Assembly (NCBI GenBank): GCA_002077045.2
Contig: KZ111207.1
Span: forward strand, 1-64,000
Origin: Rachicladosporium sp. CCFEE 5018
Taxonomy: Eukaryota; Ascomycota; Dothideomycetes; Cladosporiales; Cladosporiaceae
Direction: 5' to 3'
DNA: 64,000 bases
Position numbers and translations under genes: made by a program. Of the stretch, positions 54,365 to 64,000 are shown piece by piece. Each line of letters starts with the position of its first letter. Positions within the stretch are counted from its first letter, which is position 1. The notes beneath the pieces were generated by a model. That model did not search any database and had not been told where the DNA came from. It saw only the letters and a program-made list of their open reading frames with translations.

Positions 54365-55305
54365 TGTTACACCACCAACATAGCAGCTATTCACATAGCG
54401 CTTGCAGAGCTGATAGCTACTTACCATCCAAACATTTCTGCAGTAGCTAGGAAGCATGGCGTCGATCGTAGCCATCTGTCGAAGAAGTATCGAGGGAAAG
54501 CTACAACAGCAGCTCAGAAGCATGCCTTTCAACAACTTCTCCTCCCAGCACCCCAAACGACTTTAATCGCCTACGTCAACAAAACTGTCACTCCTACACC
54601 TGCCTTCCTTCGCCCTCAATGGTCACAAATTTCGCTACCAAGATTACTGGAACGCAATAGGGAAAGAACTGGACCCACAGATTTTGCCAGAGGCACGCAA
54701 ACGTCCTTTCATCTCGATAATTCAAGCCTATGGATGGTGTGAGGCAACAGGCGGAGTCGTATGCTGAGTTTGATTGGTGGTATAGCCTTCTGGCCCAGAA
54801 GATCAAGCAGTATAACATCGAAGAGAAGAACATGTACAATATGGATGAAAAGGGCTTCTTGGTTGGCATGCTTGCCAAATCTAAGCGCATTTCCAAAAGG
54901 CGCTGTTTCAGTGGGATATCCTACGCAGCAATCTCCAAGATGGTAATCGTGAGTGGATAACGCTAGTTGCAACGATTTGTGCAGATGGAACAACGCTTCC
55001 ACCAGCTCTGATCTATGCAGCTATAACTGGCAAGAGTTCATGGACACAGGATAACGACGCATCACAGCATACAGCCCATCTCAGCTCATCGCCAACTGGC
55101 TGGACAAACGACCACCTTGGTATGGACTGGCTGATTAATGTGTTCGATCGCTATACAAGCCAAACGCTTGATATGGGCGTGATTGGCGGGTTCTCATTGT
55201 TGATGGCCATGGTAGCCATATCAACATGACCTTATCAGATTGGTGTATAGAGCACCACATTGTCGTCGCAGTCTTTCCACCTCATACAAACCAGAAGCTT
55301 CAGCC
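54365..55305 (+). mobile_element. Fot1/pogo-type DDE transposase relic
   Basis: Blocks read on the plus strand in different frames: an HTH-like start around 54430 (SAVARKHGVDRSHLSKKYRG), LLLPAPQTTLIAYVNK, PAFLRPQW, then MDGVRQQAESYAEFDWWYSL, NIEEKNMYNMDEKGFLVGML (first catalytic Asp in MDEKG), ICADGTTLPPALIYAA and SSPTGWTNDHLGMDWLINVF. The relic closes with IVDGHGSHI-like sequence (LLMAMVAISTSP by frameshift) and HHIVVAVFPPHTNQKLQP. This is the DDE core of fungal Tc1-mariner/pogo elements. It has several frameshifts and is cut at 55305, where an inverted helicase fragment begins. No TIRs are seen. Confidence 0.65.
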
Positions 55306-55590
55306 ACGACCTGCATTGAAGGCGGCAGCGTGGCGGTCAAGTACACAAACTGTGTACGGAGACTACGGATATACGTGAGGTCGACTATGCTCTCGCGGTA
55401 ACTTGCGGCCGTAAAAGTCAGGTGGTATTCGTTGATAACGATCCGATCGAGCTTTTGCTGGGCGATCAGTGTACGGGCGTACTTCATAAAGTCTTTCGTT
55501 GATGCAGCTTCGACCGTCACTAGCACCAGACTCGATTCTCTTTTCTCACCCGGGAGCCATTTGATATGGTCGATCTGATGACACCGCCGG
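55306..55590 (-). pseudogene. RecQ-helicase fragment, inverted
   Basis: The minus-strand frame reads QIDHIKWLPGEKRESSLVLV, then TKDFMKYARTLIAQQKLDRI, VINEYHLTFTAASYRES and FVYLTATLPPSMQ. The first 30 residues are nearly identical to the end of the long frame of relic B (about 51010-51090). The rest is the motif II/III part missing from relic B. Walker B here is INEYH instead of IDECH, so two catalytic-box residues are changed by G-to-A transitions. Dead fragment wedged between the pogo relic and NACHT copy 2. Confidence 0.7.
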
Positions 55591-56954
55591 CAATCCACTT
55601 TTCGAAATTGTGTACGTACGGATCGCTCTATCCAGGATCCTACGGAGCATGCTAGAAGACACAATGATGGGAGGCGCTTACGTGATGGTGGACGCTCTTG
55701 ATGAATGTACAGCGGATCAGCACAAACTCCTAGATTTCATCGTCGCCGGGTTACTACCACGCTCTTACGTCAAGTGGATCGTGTCAAGCCGCAATCGGCT
55801 GAACAAAGAGAAGGTAATCGGACGTGCTAGGCAAGCGGTCAACCTGAGCCTGAGCTAAATGCAGAATCCATTGCTGCGGCAGTCACTCTCTATATTCACT
55901 CCAAGGTCACAGAACTTGCAATGCGGAATAACTATAACACAGCTCAGCAAGAAGTAGTCCAGCGCAACCTGAAGTATAGCGCTCAGGGCACGTTTCTCTG
56001 GGTAGCATTGGTCTGTCAGGAGCTCCTCGTCATCCATGGATGAGAGGCAAGCGGTGTCTCACAGGGATTCCCGCCTAGACTCGAACCCTTATACAGCAGG
56101 ATGATCGAGCCGATATCTGGTTCTAGACGCTCGAAACTCTGTAAAGAGATATTTGCCACTGCCTCGGTCGTGCGACGCACGCTCTCACTAGAAGACATGA
56201 CCTCCCTCGTCAAAGGAGGTCCGCCTAGCTCCGACCATTCAGCGTGGACGGATATCGTGAAGGAATGTGGATCGCTCCTTACGCTTCGAGAAAGCGTCAT
56301 CTACTTTGTTCACCAATCCGCGAAAGACTTTCTGGTAAGCCGGGCGCGTTACCATATCTACCTACATGGGATCGAGCACGCCCTTCATACTGTTTGCATA
56401 AAATCCTTCGAGCTTGTGGCGAAAACACTGCGTCGAGATATCTACAGCCTGGTGGACCCTAGATGCTCTATCAACCAGGCCAGCGCTCCGCGTTCTTTCG
56501 ATCCTTTAGCTGGGGTACGAGGCTCTTGCGTGTACTGGATTGAGCACCTGCAAGAATCGAGAACTGTAAAGAACAGCATTCTGCTCCAGGACAGTGTAGT
56601 GGTCGATAAATTCCTACGAGAATGTTACCCCCACTGGCTTGAGGCATCGAGCGTGTGCAGAGGTATGTCGGACGTACAATCATCGATGTCTGAATTAGAG
56701 GTATTACTGCAACATGTGGTCTGATGACCATATCCTAGCGATATGTAGTTTACTAACGTTACTCAGGGCAGTGAAGAGCTACTTAGCTTATCTCGTGATG
56801 GGAGCCGATTTGTCATGTACAACAGGCTAGCGACAGGCCTCTCCAGACTTACTTGTCTGCGCTTCTCTGTAGTCCTAGGCAGAGACTGATCAGGAAAATG
56901 TACTCCTCCGAAGAGCCAGATTACGTAACAAACACGCCACCAATGGGAGATCCA
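55591..56954 (+). pseudogene. NACHT-WD40 (STAND/NLR) protein remnant, copy 2
   Basis: It starts further upstream than the window shows for copy 1: LSRILRSMLEDTMM, GGAYVMVDALDECTADQHK (Walker B with ALDEC), LPRSYVKWIVSSRNRL. It then follows copy 1 base by base with few changes: TLRESVIYFVHQSAKDFLVS, LSALLCSPRQRLIRKMY and SSEEPDYVTNTPPMGDP. Copy 2 keeps GAT-TAC in this last block where copy 1 has a TAA. It is truncated at the same point before the WD40 repeats. An in-frame stop after NLSLS (55855-55857) is also shared. Confidence 0.75.
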
Positions 56955-57890
56955 TAGGGCGCATTGCCGCTTTACATGTCGGTAGCTCTGAGAGTTCTCC
57001 GCCAAATGGCCATTGATGTCAAAGGAGACGCCTTCGATTACCTGAGGTTCAAAAAAGCCCTCAAGAACGAGAACCTTACCAAAGAACGGTCTCTGGCTTG
57101 AACTACTCGAGAGCTTTCTGGACTTCCCTACGGCGAAGGGCAAGAGGGCGTCAAGACGACTGATAGATCTGGAGCCTGGAACTTTGACCATCTTTGACCT
57201 CACGGATCCTTTCATAGATACGCCAACAGCGTGCATCCTCTTCGATATCTGTCTAAGCTTGGTCGAAGAGTGTCGACCACCGCGTGGGCTACTCGTTGCT
57301 CTCGATGAAGCGCACATGTACATGACAACGTCGCTCGCAGCGACGAATTTCATAGAGAGATTGTCTGGAATCAAACGAGAGCAGCGGCATAATGGTACAC
57401 GAGTCATCATCGCCACTCAAGAGCCGACGGTCTCAGAAAAGCTGTAGGATCTTTGTACAACTTCGATCATCGATCGCTTCACTTTTCCAGCTTGGTTCTC
57501 TGCCATCCAACACCATCTCGTCGCAGCTTCCAGGTTGATGTCCTCCATGTCCGAGCAGCATGCAATGTTCGATCAGATCATCAATCTTGAATTGGGGGAA
57601 AGCTTGGTCTTTTTACCTTCTGCATTTCTCTGCTCCGCAAGCCAGGAGGAGAAGTGAGCAAACTCGGCGGGGTTGCTATCAATATGAAGACTTGGACACG
57701 ATTCGGAACTGACGGGGGAATAAGCGTGCTTGTATTCATGGCGGGGGGCTCGGACAGCACTACGAAATACAGTCCCCACGACGCCAGTCCCATTGCATCC
57801 GAAATGGACTTGGAGATCAGTGAGTCTCTGACCAACCGTGATGCGTCCGAAGTTCATACTTCTCTGTGACGAAGGACGAAGTCAACGAGA
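56955..57890 (+). pseudogene. HerA-like P-loop ATPase remnant, copy 2
   Basis: Same order as copy 1. The A-run frame is intact here (FDYLRFKKALKNENLTKE), but a deletion of about 13 bp right after it breaks the frame. Then LTDPFIDTPTACILFDICLS, LVALDEAHMYMTTSLAATNF, RVIIATQEPTVSEKL, the shared TAG, and DLCTTSIIDRF follow. The shared stop predates the duplication; the two different breaks near 1310-1370 postdate it. Confidence 0.6.
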
Positions 57891-58456
57891 CCGAACAAGG
57901 AGGCGTCCTAATCGTTCAGGATAACGAGCGCCAAAGCAGCAAGACGAGCACTTCTATCCTTAGCAGAGCAAAGTCGTATCTTGTGCTTATCTGCTGCTCA
58001 TGCGACGAAGTTGTAGTGATCGAGTTCCCGGACCATTTCCTTCCTCTATTCAGTCACATTGCTAGCGGGAATCTACGAGGCGCAATGACATATGCTACTT
58101 GCGAACGCTATCAATTACAAGAGGTGGCAGAGACCAAAAAGGCCACTAAGCAGTTCGAAGGCGCAAGAGGGAGGGATTTCCATAACGGCGCCGTCGAAGT
58201 CAGTCAAAGAATTCGCAGCGACTTAGAGGTCATTTCCAAATTCGTTTTGGGCTATGCCATAAGCACTCTACATCGGGAAGGCCATCTCGCATATCTGTTT
58301 TCGCGGATCGTTCAGCGCATTTCGAAGACCGGATGCATCCTTTGGACAGCTCAACTATACTACAACGGGAGCAGTCTCACAAACATCAGCCTCTCCAGTC
58401 ATGAAGACGGTTTATTCTTCAAGTCTTCCTTGGAGCCAAACGACTGCGCAATCTGA
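57866..58456 (+). CDS. Hypothetical protein, unrecognised, copy 2
   Basis: A frame of 196 codons, starting MTKDEVNETEQGG, longer than copy 1's because a stop in copy 1 (near 2170) is absent here. Otherwise collinear, with changes such as DGTFFKSS to DGLFFKSS. No domain recognised. Confidence 0.3.
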   Translation: MTKDEVNETEQGGVLIVQDNERQSSKTSTSILSRAKSYLVLICCSCDEVVVIEFPDHFLPLFSHIASGNLRGAMTYATCERYQLQEVAETKKATKQFEGARGRDFHNGAVEVSQRIRSDLEVISKFVLGYAISTLHREGHLAYLFSRIVQRISKTGCILWTAQLYYNGSSLTNISLSSHEDGLFFKSSLEPNDCAI

Positions 58457-59085
58457 ATCTCCTAAATATCGCGGCTTTGGCTCTCTTAGGCGCCCTAGAA
58501 TCAGCTTGACAGTGTAAAGTTGAAGCAACTCGGCAAACGTAGGAGCATTTACGACATACAGGCAATAAATTCCTCTTCGTGTTCTTAGAGGATATCTACA
58601 AGATTTACGCATGAGAGGCAATCTGGAAGATTGGAATACTGTCTTACGGGATGCAAAGGGGACCTTTGGAAAAGTCAACATCTACTTGACCTGATACGTA
58701 ATCTCACAATTCCGGTGTCTTTCGAGATGTGTCTTGACGTATACAATATCAAAATGAGTCTTCATTCATAGCCTGGCTTTCGAAGATTGACCACAGCGAT
58801 AGGTAGACTTGTCCATAAGCAAGCCAAGCAAGTAAGGTGGTACACCCTACCTTGCTTGAGGCTGGCGGCTGTGTTGCTTGCTTAATGGATCAAGAGAGTG
58901 GTGGTGGCTTGGCTTGCTTGCACTCGCGTGAGAACCGTGCGAGGTCGCTGTCGTTACCGCAATAGGAAGGTAGTGTGGCCGCTGGTCAGACGTCTGACCT
59001 CTCTACCCCTTTATCGCCGCCCGTACCCTCGGGCCTGCAGCAGCTCAGTGACCGTTTACAAGCCGCCATTCTACCTCTTGCCAAA

Positions 59086-59185
59086 NNNNNNNNNNNNNNN
59101 NNNNNNNNNNNNNNNNNNNNNNNNNNNNNNNNNNNNNNNNNNNNNNNNNNNNNNNNNNNNNNNNNNNNNNNNNNNNNNNNNNNNN
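59086..59185. other. Assembly gap, 100 N
   Basis: Exactly 100 N replacing sequence that in copy 1 is 61 bp (3357-3417), a hairpin followed by GGGGTTTTGCAA repeats. The true gap is therefore probably near 61 bp. Confidence 0.99.
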
Positions 59186-59440
59186 GCCACTAGTGAAGGT
59201 GTTATAGCCAAAACCGCTCGTTACCACTTAGTCACTCTCGACCAGCTCTCATGATGCTGCCAGCGACGTCGGAAAAGTCGGTGAAGGGGTGGAGTTTGTA
59301 GGAGGCGTGGGTAGGCTGTTGGCGAATGCTCGAATAAAGCCTTACTGCCGCCGTCGGTCACAACCAAGGGGTAGGGGTGGTGGTGAGGGCGGTGCTTACT
59401 TGTCGAACTTGACCACACCGGCCGTGGTCCATGCATTTAG

Positions 59441-59632
59441 TTACATCAACCACTTAATTGTTCCAATGTGTAGTAACCTTCTGCGTGGTCCAACCGCTAC
59501 ACCGGTGATGCTGAATACTCGCTCTAGCTCGTCTGACATCACTGGCGCGGCGAAAGTCTCAAGAGCTAGCCGTGCTAGCTGTGGCAAATGCTCTCGTTGA
59601 CTAAGCCAATGAGGGATTGGTGATTCCGCCAT
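59441..59632 (-). pseudogene. hAT transposase C-terminal fragment, copy 2
   Basis: Duplicate of 3673-3864 with one visible residue change (RERL to REHL). Confidence 0.6.
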
Positions 59633-59858
59633 GTTAAGGTCTAGGTGACGTGGTAAAGCGTTGTATCCAGGGAGTTGCGGCTTGAGCGTGAGCTGGCCTA
59701 GCTAGCAGGTGGATTCATCGTCTGGGATTTCGTCATTGGGATCTCGTCATTAAGCCACTCGGTTGCAAGATGTAGTCGTTTACGCTTCAGTAGTGCGCTC
59801 GTTGGAACCGACTGTCGTTCGTATCATTGCTGCTTAGGTGGTAGGCTGAAGGATGATG

Positions 59859-60568
59859 CTAAAGGATGCGCTTTGCACCTCTTACATAGCTCCGTTTGAT
59901 TGAGATATCATCTCTGACCTTAAACCAGAATGTTGCAGAGTAGTCGTCCATGTGCCTCTGAAAGACATCAGGAAGGAAGCTATTCACGTTCGCTGCAGCG
60001 GCACCTTTACTAGCGCGGATATTCGGCTTGTCATGGTTGTCGTATATCGCCAGCCATCGAATTTTGTCAGCCTCACCGAGTCACGCCTTAGCCGCCTCAG
60101 CTACCTCATCTAGATGGTTGGTCATTATTACCACTCTATCGTCTCAAGTCAAAATGGGGCGGTGTATCGCGAGACAGAGGCTTTCAATCGGACTGGCTTT
60201 GGGTGCCTGTCAAGTATCTACGTGGGTTCGCACGTCGATACTTCCCACGGGTCCACTATCTCGTTGTCCAGCACCGACTCTTCGGTCTCAGAATCCCCTG
60301 GCCAAACCCCGATTACGTGGTCCCTCTCCTGTCCGCCAGAAATTTGCTGTCTTGTGGACACGTTCCAGTGTCGCACATTCTGCTTATTATCCACATCGTC
60401 GACTTTTGGCATAGTCGAGGCAATGACGAGCTGATTCGGACTGAAACTTATTTCGAAGACCTCATAGCCAATAGGAATCTCGAAGTCCCGGGTTTGCATG
60501 CCCGTTCATGCATCCCATAGCCACATCCTCCGATCGTCTGACGCGGCTGCAATCGCTTGTCCGCTAGG
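59859..60568. pseudogene. NB-ARC and WD40 remnants, copy 2
   Basis: Duplicate of 4091-4800. WD40 blocks are on the minus strand (QTRDFEIPIGYEVFEIS, VRHWNV) with the same stop before TGMQ. The plus-strand VIITTLSSQVKMGRCI block is kept, while the minus-strand NB-ARC frame is shorter than in copy 1. Confidence 0.4.
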
Positions 60569-61473
60569 AGAACAAGCTATCACGTTGATCATCGCATCGG
60601 GTCGCCTGAATTGCTTCAGCTTGAGACGTGAGGCAGAGGCAATTGAATGTCATGAGGGTAAGCTGGACTCTCTGTGACCACAGTGCTGAGTCTGGAGTCC
60701 ATGGAGGAGTTGCGGTCTCGAGAAATCCTCGAATGTGGGAGGGCACGAAGCGACGCGAAAACTGTCATATTGCGGGATCAGACTCCATGTGTCAATCATG
60801 ACTTAGCAAGGAGCATTTCTTTGTAACGAAAAGTATATGTTACTGCTCACCAGAAGTACGCAGGAAACATAACCCTCCTTCCGCCGCAAGAAACTCTCCA
60901 CTTCCGGTTTCATCGTCTCTTAGTTTCTGATCCTAGCCTGGAACGCAATCGCAAGATCAGCCTATCCGGTGCTCTGGCTTCCGTAATGCTGACTTTTCAG
61001 AATTTTTTCAGGGATCAGGCGAAAAGCACATGCCTCCGAGGTTACAGCGGGAATGGACACAGGAGTAAGTAACAAAGAGTGGCATTTCGGGGAGCTCCAC
61101 AATGTCGCCGAGCGATCGCAGCAGCAAGGAGGCGGGATTGCAACACGGTTCCGCGAGAAGTTGAGGATGTTGTGTATGGTACTGAACGATTGGATTGGAT
61201 GGGATGGAATTCGAGAGTCGTTTCCATTGCAGCGCTGACCCTGATTTATGATGATGAAGACTAAGATAGTGGGTCGGTGGAAGATTTGAGACTTGCTCGA
61301 TTAATTTCCTAGGGGTATCCTACAACGCGAAACCAAAACGCTAGAAACCGTCCTAACACCCCTTGGTACTTTACTTTGCCGTTTCCCAGGAACCCATTGC
61401 CGTTTTGTCGCAAAGGGCTTGTCCCATGCCCGTGGCCGTGATGAAATATTGCCCAACCCAGTCAGAGCTATTG

Positions 61474-62082
61474 CTACACCTTGGCCAGAAGATTAATCCA
61501 GCTTTTCCGCATGCTCTTCTTCTCCTTGTCCGTCGACGCTGACAAAGTTGAGCGATTCGACTTTGATTTCGACAGTTCGCTCAGCCGGTCCGAATCCCTG
61601 CTCTCAGGCTGCTGTGCCAGGGTAGGTCGAGTCTGTGGCGTACCCATTTTGGCCAGCCAGGCTTCAAAGTCTGCTGTGCTGGCTTCGACTGCAACGACTG
61701 TGGGTTGCTTGTTCGAGACACCCTGGAGTGGGAGACGGATGCTGGGGATTTTGAAGCGGCTGTTCTTACGGACGAGCGTACCGTCTATGGGAAGGTGTGC
61801 TTGCGGGAGTGCTTCTGTAGGGGTGTGGTCCTCGGGGGATATGATGCGTCGGTCTTGCGTCTCGCTGAATCGCACGGCTTTGGATGATCGAATTGACGAG
61901 CGCTCCGAGGACCAGGTAGAGGATCGCAGTGATGATCGTAGCGAAGGTTGGGAGCCGAATGTGTGCATGCTTATCGAGCTGCTGGCTCGATCGAGGGGTG
62001 TAGATAAGGATATGGTGTCCAAGTGGAAGGGCTCGTCGATAGTCAAATCCAGAGGCGGAAATTTCAAATGAGTGGTAGACAT
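61474..62082 (-). CDS. Ser-rich hypothetical protein, 202 aa, copy 2
   Basis: Same length and frame as 5709-6317, with substitutions such as STGSSERSS to STWSSERSS, DRHIIF to DRRIIS and RRNSRFTIP to RKNSRFKIP. No indel breaks the frame. In copy 2 the frame stays open for 42 more codons upstream (to 62208), but that part is not conserved in frame in copy 1, so the ATG at MSTTHL is preferred. Confidence 0.7.
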   Translation of the reverse strand: MSTTHLKFPPLDLTIDEPFHLDTISLSTPLDRASSSISMHTFGSQPSLRSSLRSSTWSSERSSIRSSKAVRFSETQDRRIISPEDHTPTEALPQAHLPIDGTLVRKNSRFKIPSIRLPLQGVSNKQPTVVAVEASTADFEAWLAKMGTPQTRPTLAQQPESRDSDRLSELSKSKSNRSTLSASTDKEKKSMRKSWINLLAKV

Positions 62083-63206
62083 TTCTACGAGCGGATATTG
62101 GTGTGCGTGCTCCGGCTTATCCTTGTCGTGGTTAATGGTGCAGCAGCTAGAATGCGGGATCACTCTACTGCTGACAGCGTCCTGCAAGGTCCTATTCGTG
62201 AAATGCACAGCTGGATTGAAAGAGTGTCGAGCGTATTATGAATCTCAATTGACTGATATTACTCCGTGTCGGTGGGAAATCAGGACCGTGGTAGTGTGGA
62301 GGTGTACAGTTGTCGGAGCAGTGGTGTGATTCATCAGTATTAGCCGGTCTGAGGTAGAGCTAAGTGCTTACAGGACAAACAGGGAAAGATACATAGTATC
62401 TACATGCGGGGCAAGGTAGCACTGCGCATGGACGGAAGTCAATAGGGAAAGGCGTGCAGAGCACCGGTGCCATTACGAGGAGTTCGAGCACCGGCTGGCG
62501 ACGCCATTTGCGGGCAAGGTTGTAGCGAAGTAAAGTTTGGGCACGCCTCGACCACATTGCGCGATACCTGCCAATGAGGTTCTGTCCCCACCAGAACGCG
62601 CAAGGCAAGCACCCAAAGAAGGCTAAAGCACTCAAATGCACGCCATCCGCAGATCCTGCCGGCGGCCGTTGGCCAAGCGCTAGGGCCACTCTGCCAGTCA
62701 CGGTGCTGGGCGGGCCCAATTATCGTCATGCATTGCCGAGACTGCAAACGCCGCACATGGCAAATATTGAAGTTTCTCCAGAGGACCGGTATGCGGTACT
62801 GCGCGGGCCGGACCCGGGTGATGGGAGAATCTAAGCAGCTGCGCCCGCACCGCACGCAAACGATGGCCAGGATGGCATGCTCATACGGCCACGAGGCGGT
62901 GCTGCGCGGTATCAGGCGGAGGGTCGAGCGTTGTCAAGAGCCGTCACAGCCTTGACGGCGCCCCGCGAGAATGGTGGGGCTCCGGTGGATCTGGGCCACC
63001 AGCTCGGTATCGCCGTGCAAGCCATGACGAGGTGCAGAGACTGTGCAGCGTGCGATTGCCCTTCTTAGAGTGGAGAAGGACGATGTGCTCAGGGTTGATC
63101 CTGGCCAATGTCTCAAAAATAGTAGCCGTGCGCGCAGTGCGGGAGTGCTCGAGGGCTAGCTGTGCCGCGCATAAGCTCGCCTTAGCACCGGTTCTTGCAG
63201 TTCCTA
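62083..63206. other. No gene recognised, copy 2 of 6318-7440
   Basis: Same GC-rich block and unsupported frames as in copy 1. Confidence 0.4.
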
Positions 63207-64000
63207 TAATAATACACGCTGAAGAGTGTTAGCCCCGACGTGTAGCAACGGATAAATCAAGAAAGTAAGGAGCGGAAGTAGCACCTTTAGTGAAGGTGCA
63301 TAGTATTAACGTTAATAGGCAATCGAAGTAGATATACGGTCTAAAGGCGTAGTTTAGAGGCAAGTAGCGGAAGGCATTAGATTTGATTATAAGATAATAC
63401 CCGCGGATTGTCGTCGTTATACGTACGGGCGGGAGAAAGAGTTTATTATTCTAATTACTAGCCGTAGTATCGATAGATAGCATTATAATTATCGTATAGG
63501 GTTGCAAGTAAAGTACTTTATAAAAGAGTTCTAGCTATTTCCGGTATTATCATAGACCTTAGTAAAGCTAGAGAATGTTATAGAAGTATCTAATACCCCG
63601 GAAAGTAGGGTTTTAGGAGCAAAAACGTAGAAACCGCATATTCTGTTATAGGACGTAGTTAGTAGGCAGTATAGGTGTCGTGGCCTAATAGCCTTAGGCA
63701 CGAAGCTTAGTAGCTACATGCGTATAACCTACGTTACGTAGGTTAGTCCTACGTAGAGTAGCGATTAGTCTTAGGATCTAGGTAGTGCTTACTTAGTGTC
63801 GTCCTATACGTTGCGAGATACCTATACTATAGATATCCTTTATTAGCTACCGTTAATAAAAAAAAGGAGTAGTTATACGTACTATATTAGCTACCTTCGT
63901 TATACTATATTAACAATAACCTAATATCTATCTAGCCGTATACGCCGACTCCCCTAATTCTAACGTTATTACGAGCTAGTATAGAAGAAATAGTACCTCG
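63207..64000. repeat. TpA-rich RIP-like segment, copy 2
   Basis: Collinear with 7441-8234; more differences per base than in the coding-derived part, mainly transitions. Continues beyond the window. Confidence 0.65.

Larger units (their letters stand above)
55743..64000. repeat. Long direct repeat, copy 2
   Basis: Collinear with 1-8234 in the same orientation; the repeat runs past the window end. Differences are substitutions, small indels and the 100-N gap at 59086-59185. Confidence 0.97.

Noticed and set aside
1..64000. tRNA, rRNA or other structured RNA genes
   Set aside because: I looked for tRNA B-box-like GGTTCGAATCC and found only a partial match inside the RhoGAP coding sequence near 40545; no rRNA was recognised.

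Overview
The window is nuclear DNA of a filamentous ascomycete, probably a Dothideomycete-type mould (inference). The evidence is short spliceosomal introns (about 49-63 bp, GTRNGT...AG) in typical fungal genes, NACHT/WD40 STAND-protein remnants, telomere-linked RecQ-type helicase remnants, pogo/hAT/MULE/Tad1-type transposon debris, and a TpA-rich, CpA/TpG-poor segment that looks RIP-mutated. The species cannot be named from the sequence. Two runs of exactly 100 N (47208-47307, 59086-59185) show that this is a scaffold joined from contigs.

Layout. (1) 1-8234 is copy 1 of a long direct repeat; copy 2 is 55743-64000. Both run off the window. The repeat holds a truncated NACHT-WD40 protein, a HerA-like P-loop ATPase remnant, a hAT scrap, NB-ARC/WD40 scraps, one intact 202-aa gene and a RIP-like AT-rich tail. 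(2) 8.4-13.8 kb is a decay zone with remnants of a lactonase-like secreted protein, a SET domain and an RRM-YTH RNA-binding protein. (3) 13.9-14.6 kb is an F-box-like gene. (4) 15073-18813 is a Mutator-like element with about 85-bp terminal inverted repeats and about 28 copies of a short palindrome (TTCGTTnnnAACGAA type) scattered through it in all reading frames. (5) 19-35.6 kb is a plant-cell-wall sugar island: two GH93 exo-arabinanase-like genes, a GH51 arabinofuranosidase, a sugar MFS transporter, a Dal5-type MFS transporter and a GH3 beta-glucosidase, with a Tad1-like LINE scrap and an ankyrin gene between them. Three of these genes carry a stop or frameshift. (6) 36.5-47.2 kb is an ordinary housekeeping stretch: asparagine synthetase, a RhoGAP, chorismate synthase, a basic TPRRSPR-motif protein, a CE15 glucuronoyl esterase and the C-terminus of a ferric reductase cut by the first gap. 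(7) 47.3-55.6 kb is a graveyard of telomere-linked-helicase copies and a pogo transposase, with one intact small ABM-domain gene. (8) Copy 2 of the long repeat follows.

How it fits together. The intact genes in the island would act on arabinan- and glucan-containing plant polymers and move the products into the cell; CE15, 10 kb further on, would cut lignin-glucuronoxylan esters. The flanks look subtelomere-like or like a mobile accessory region. The most unusual signals are the dispersed palindrome inside the Mutator-like element, a tyrosine-recombinase-like signature N-terminal to the RecQ helicase in two paralogous remnants, and the long direct repeat that brackets about 47.5 kb of genes.
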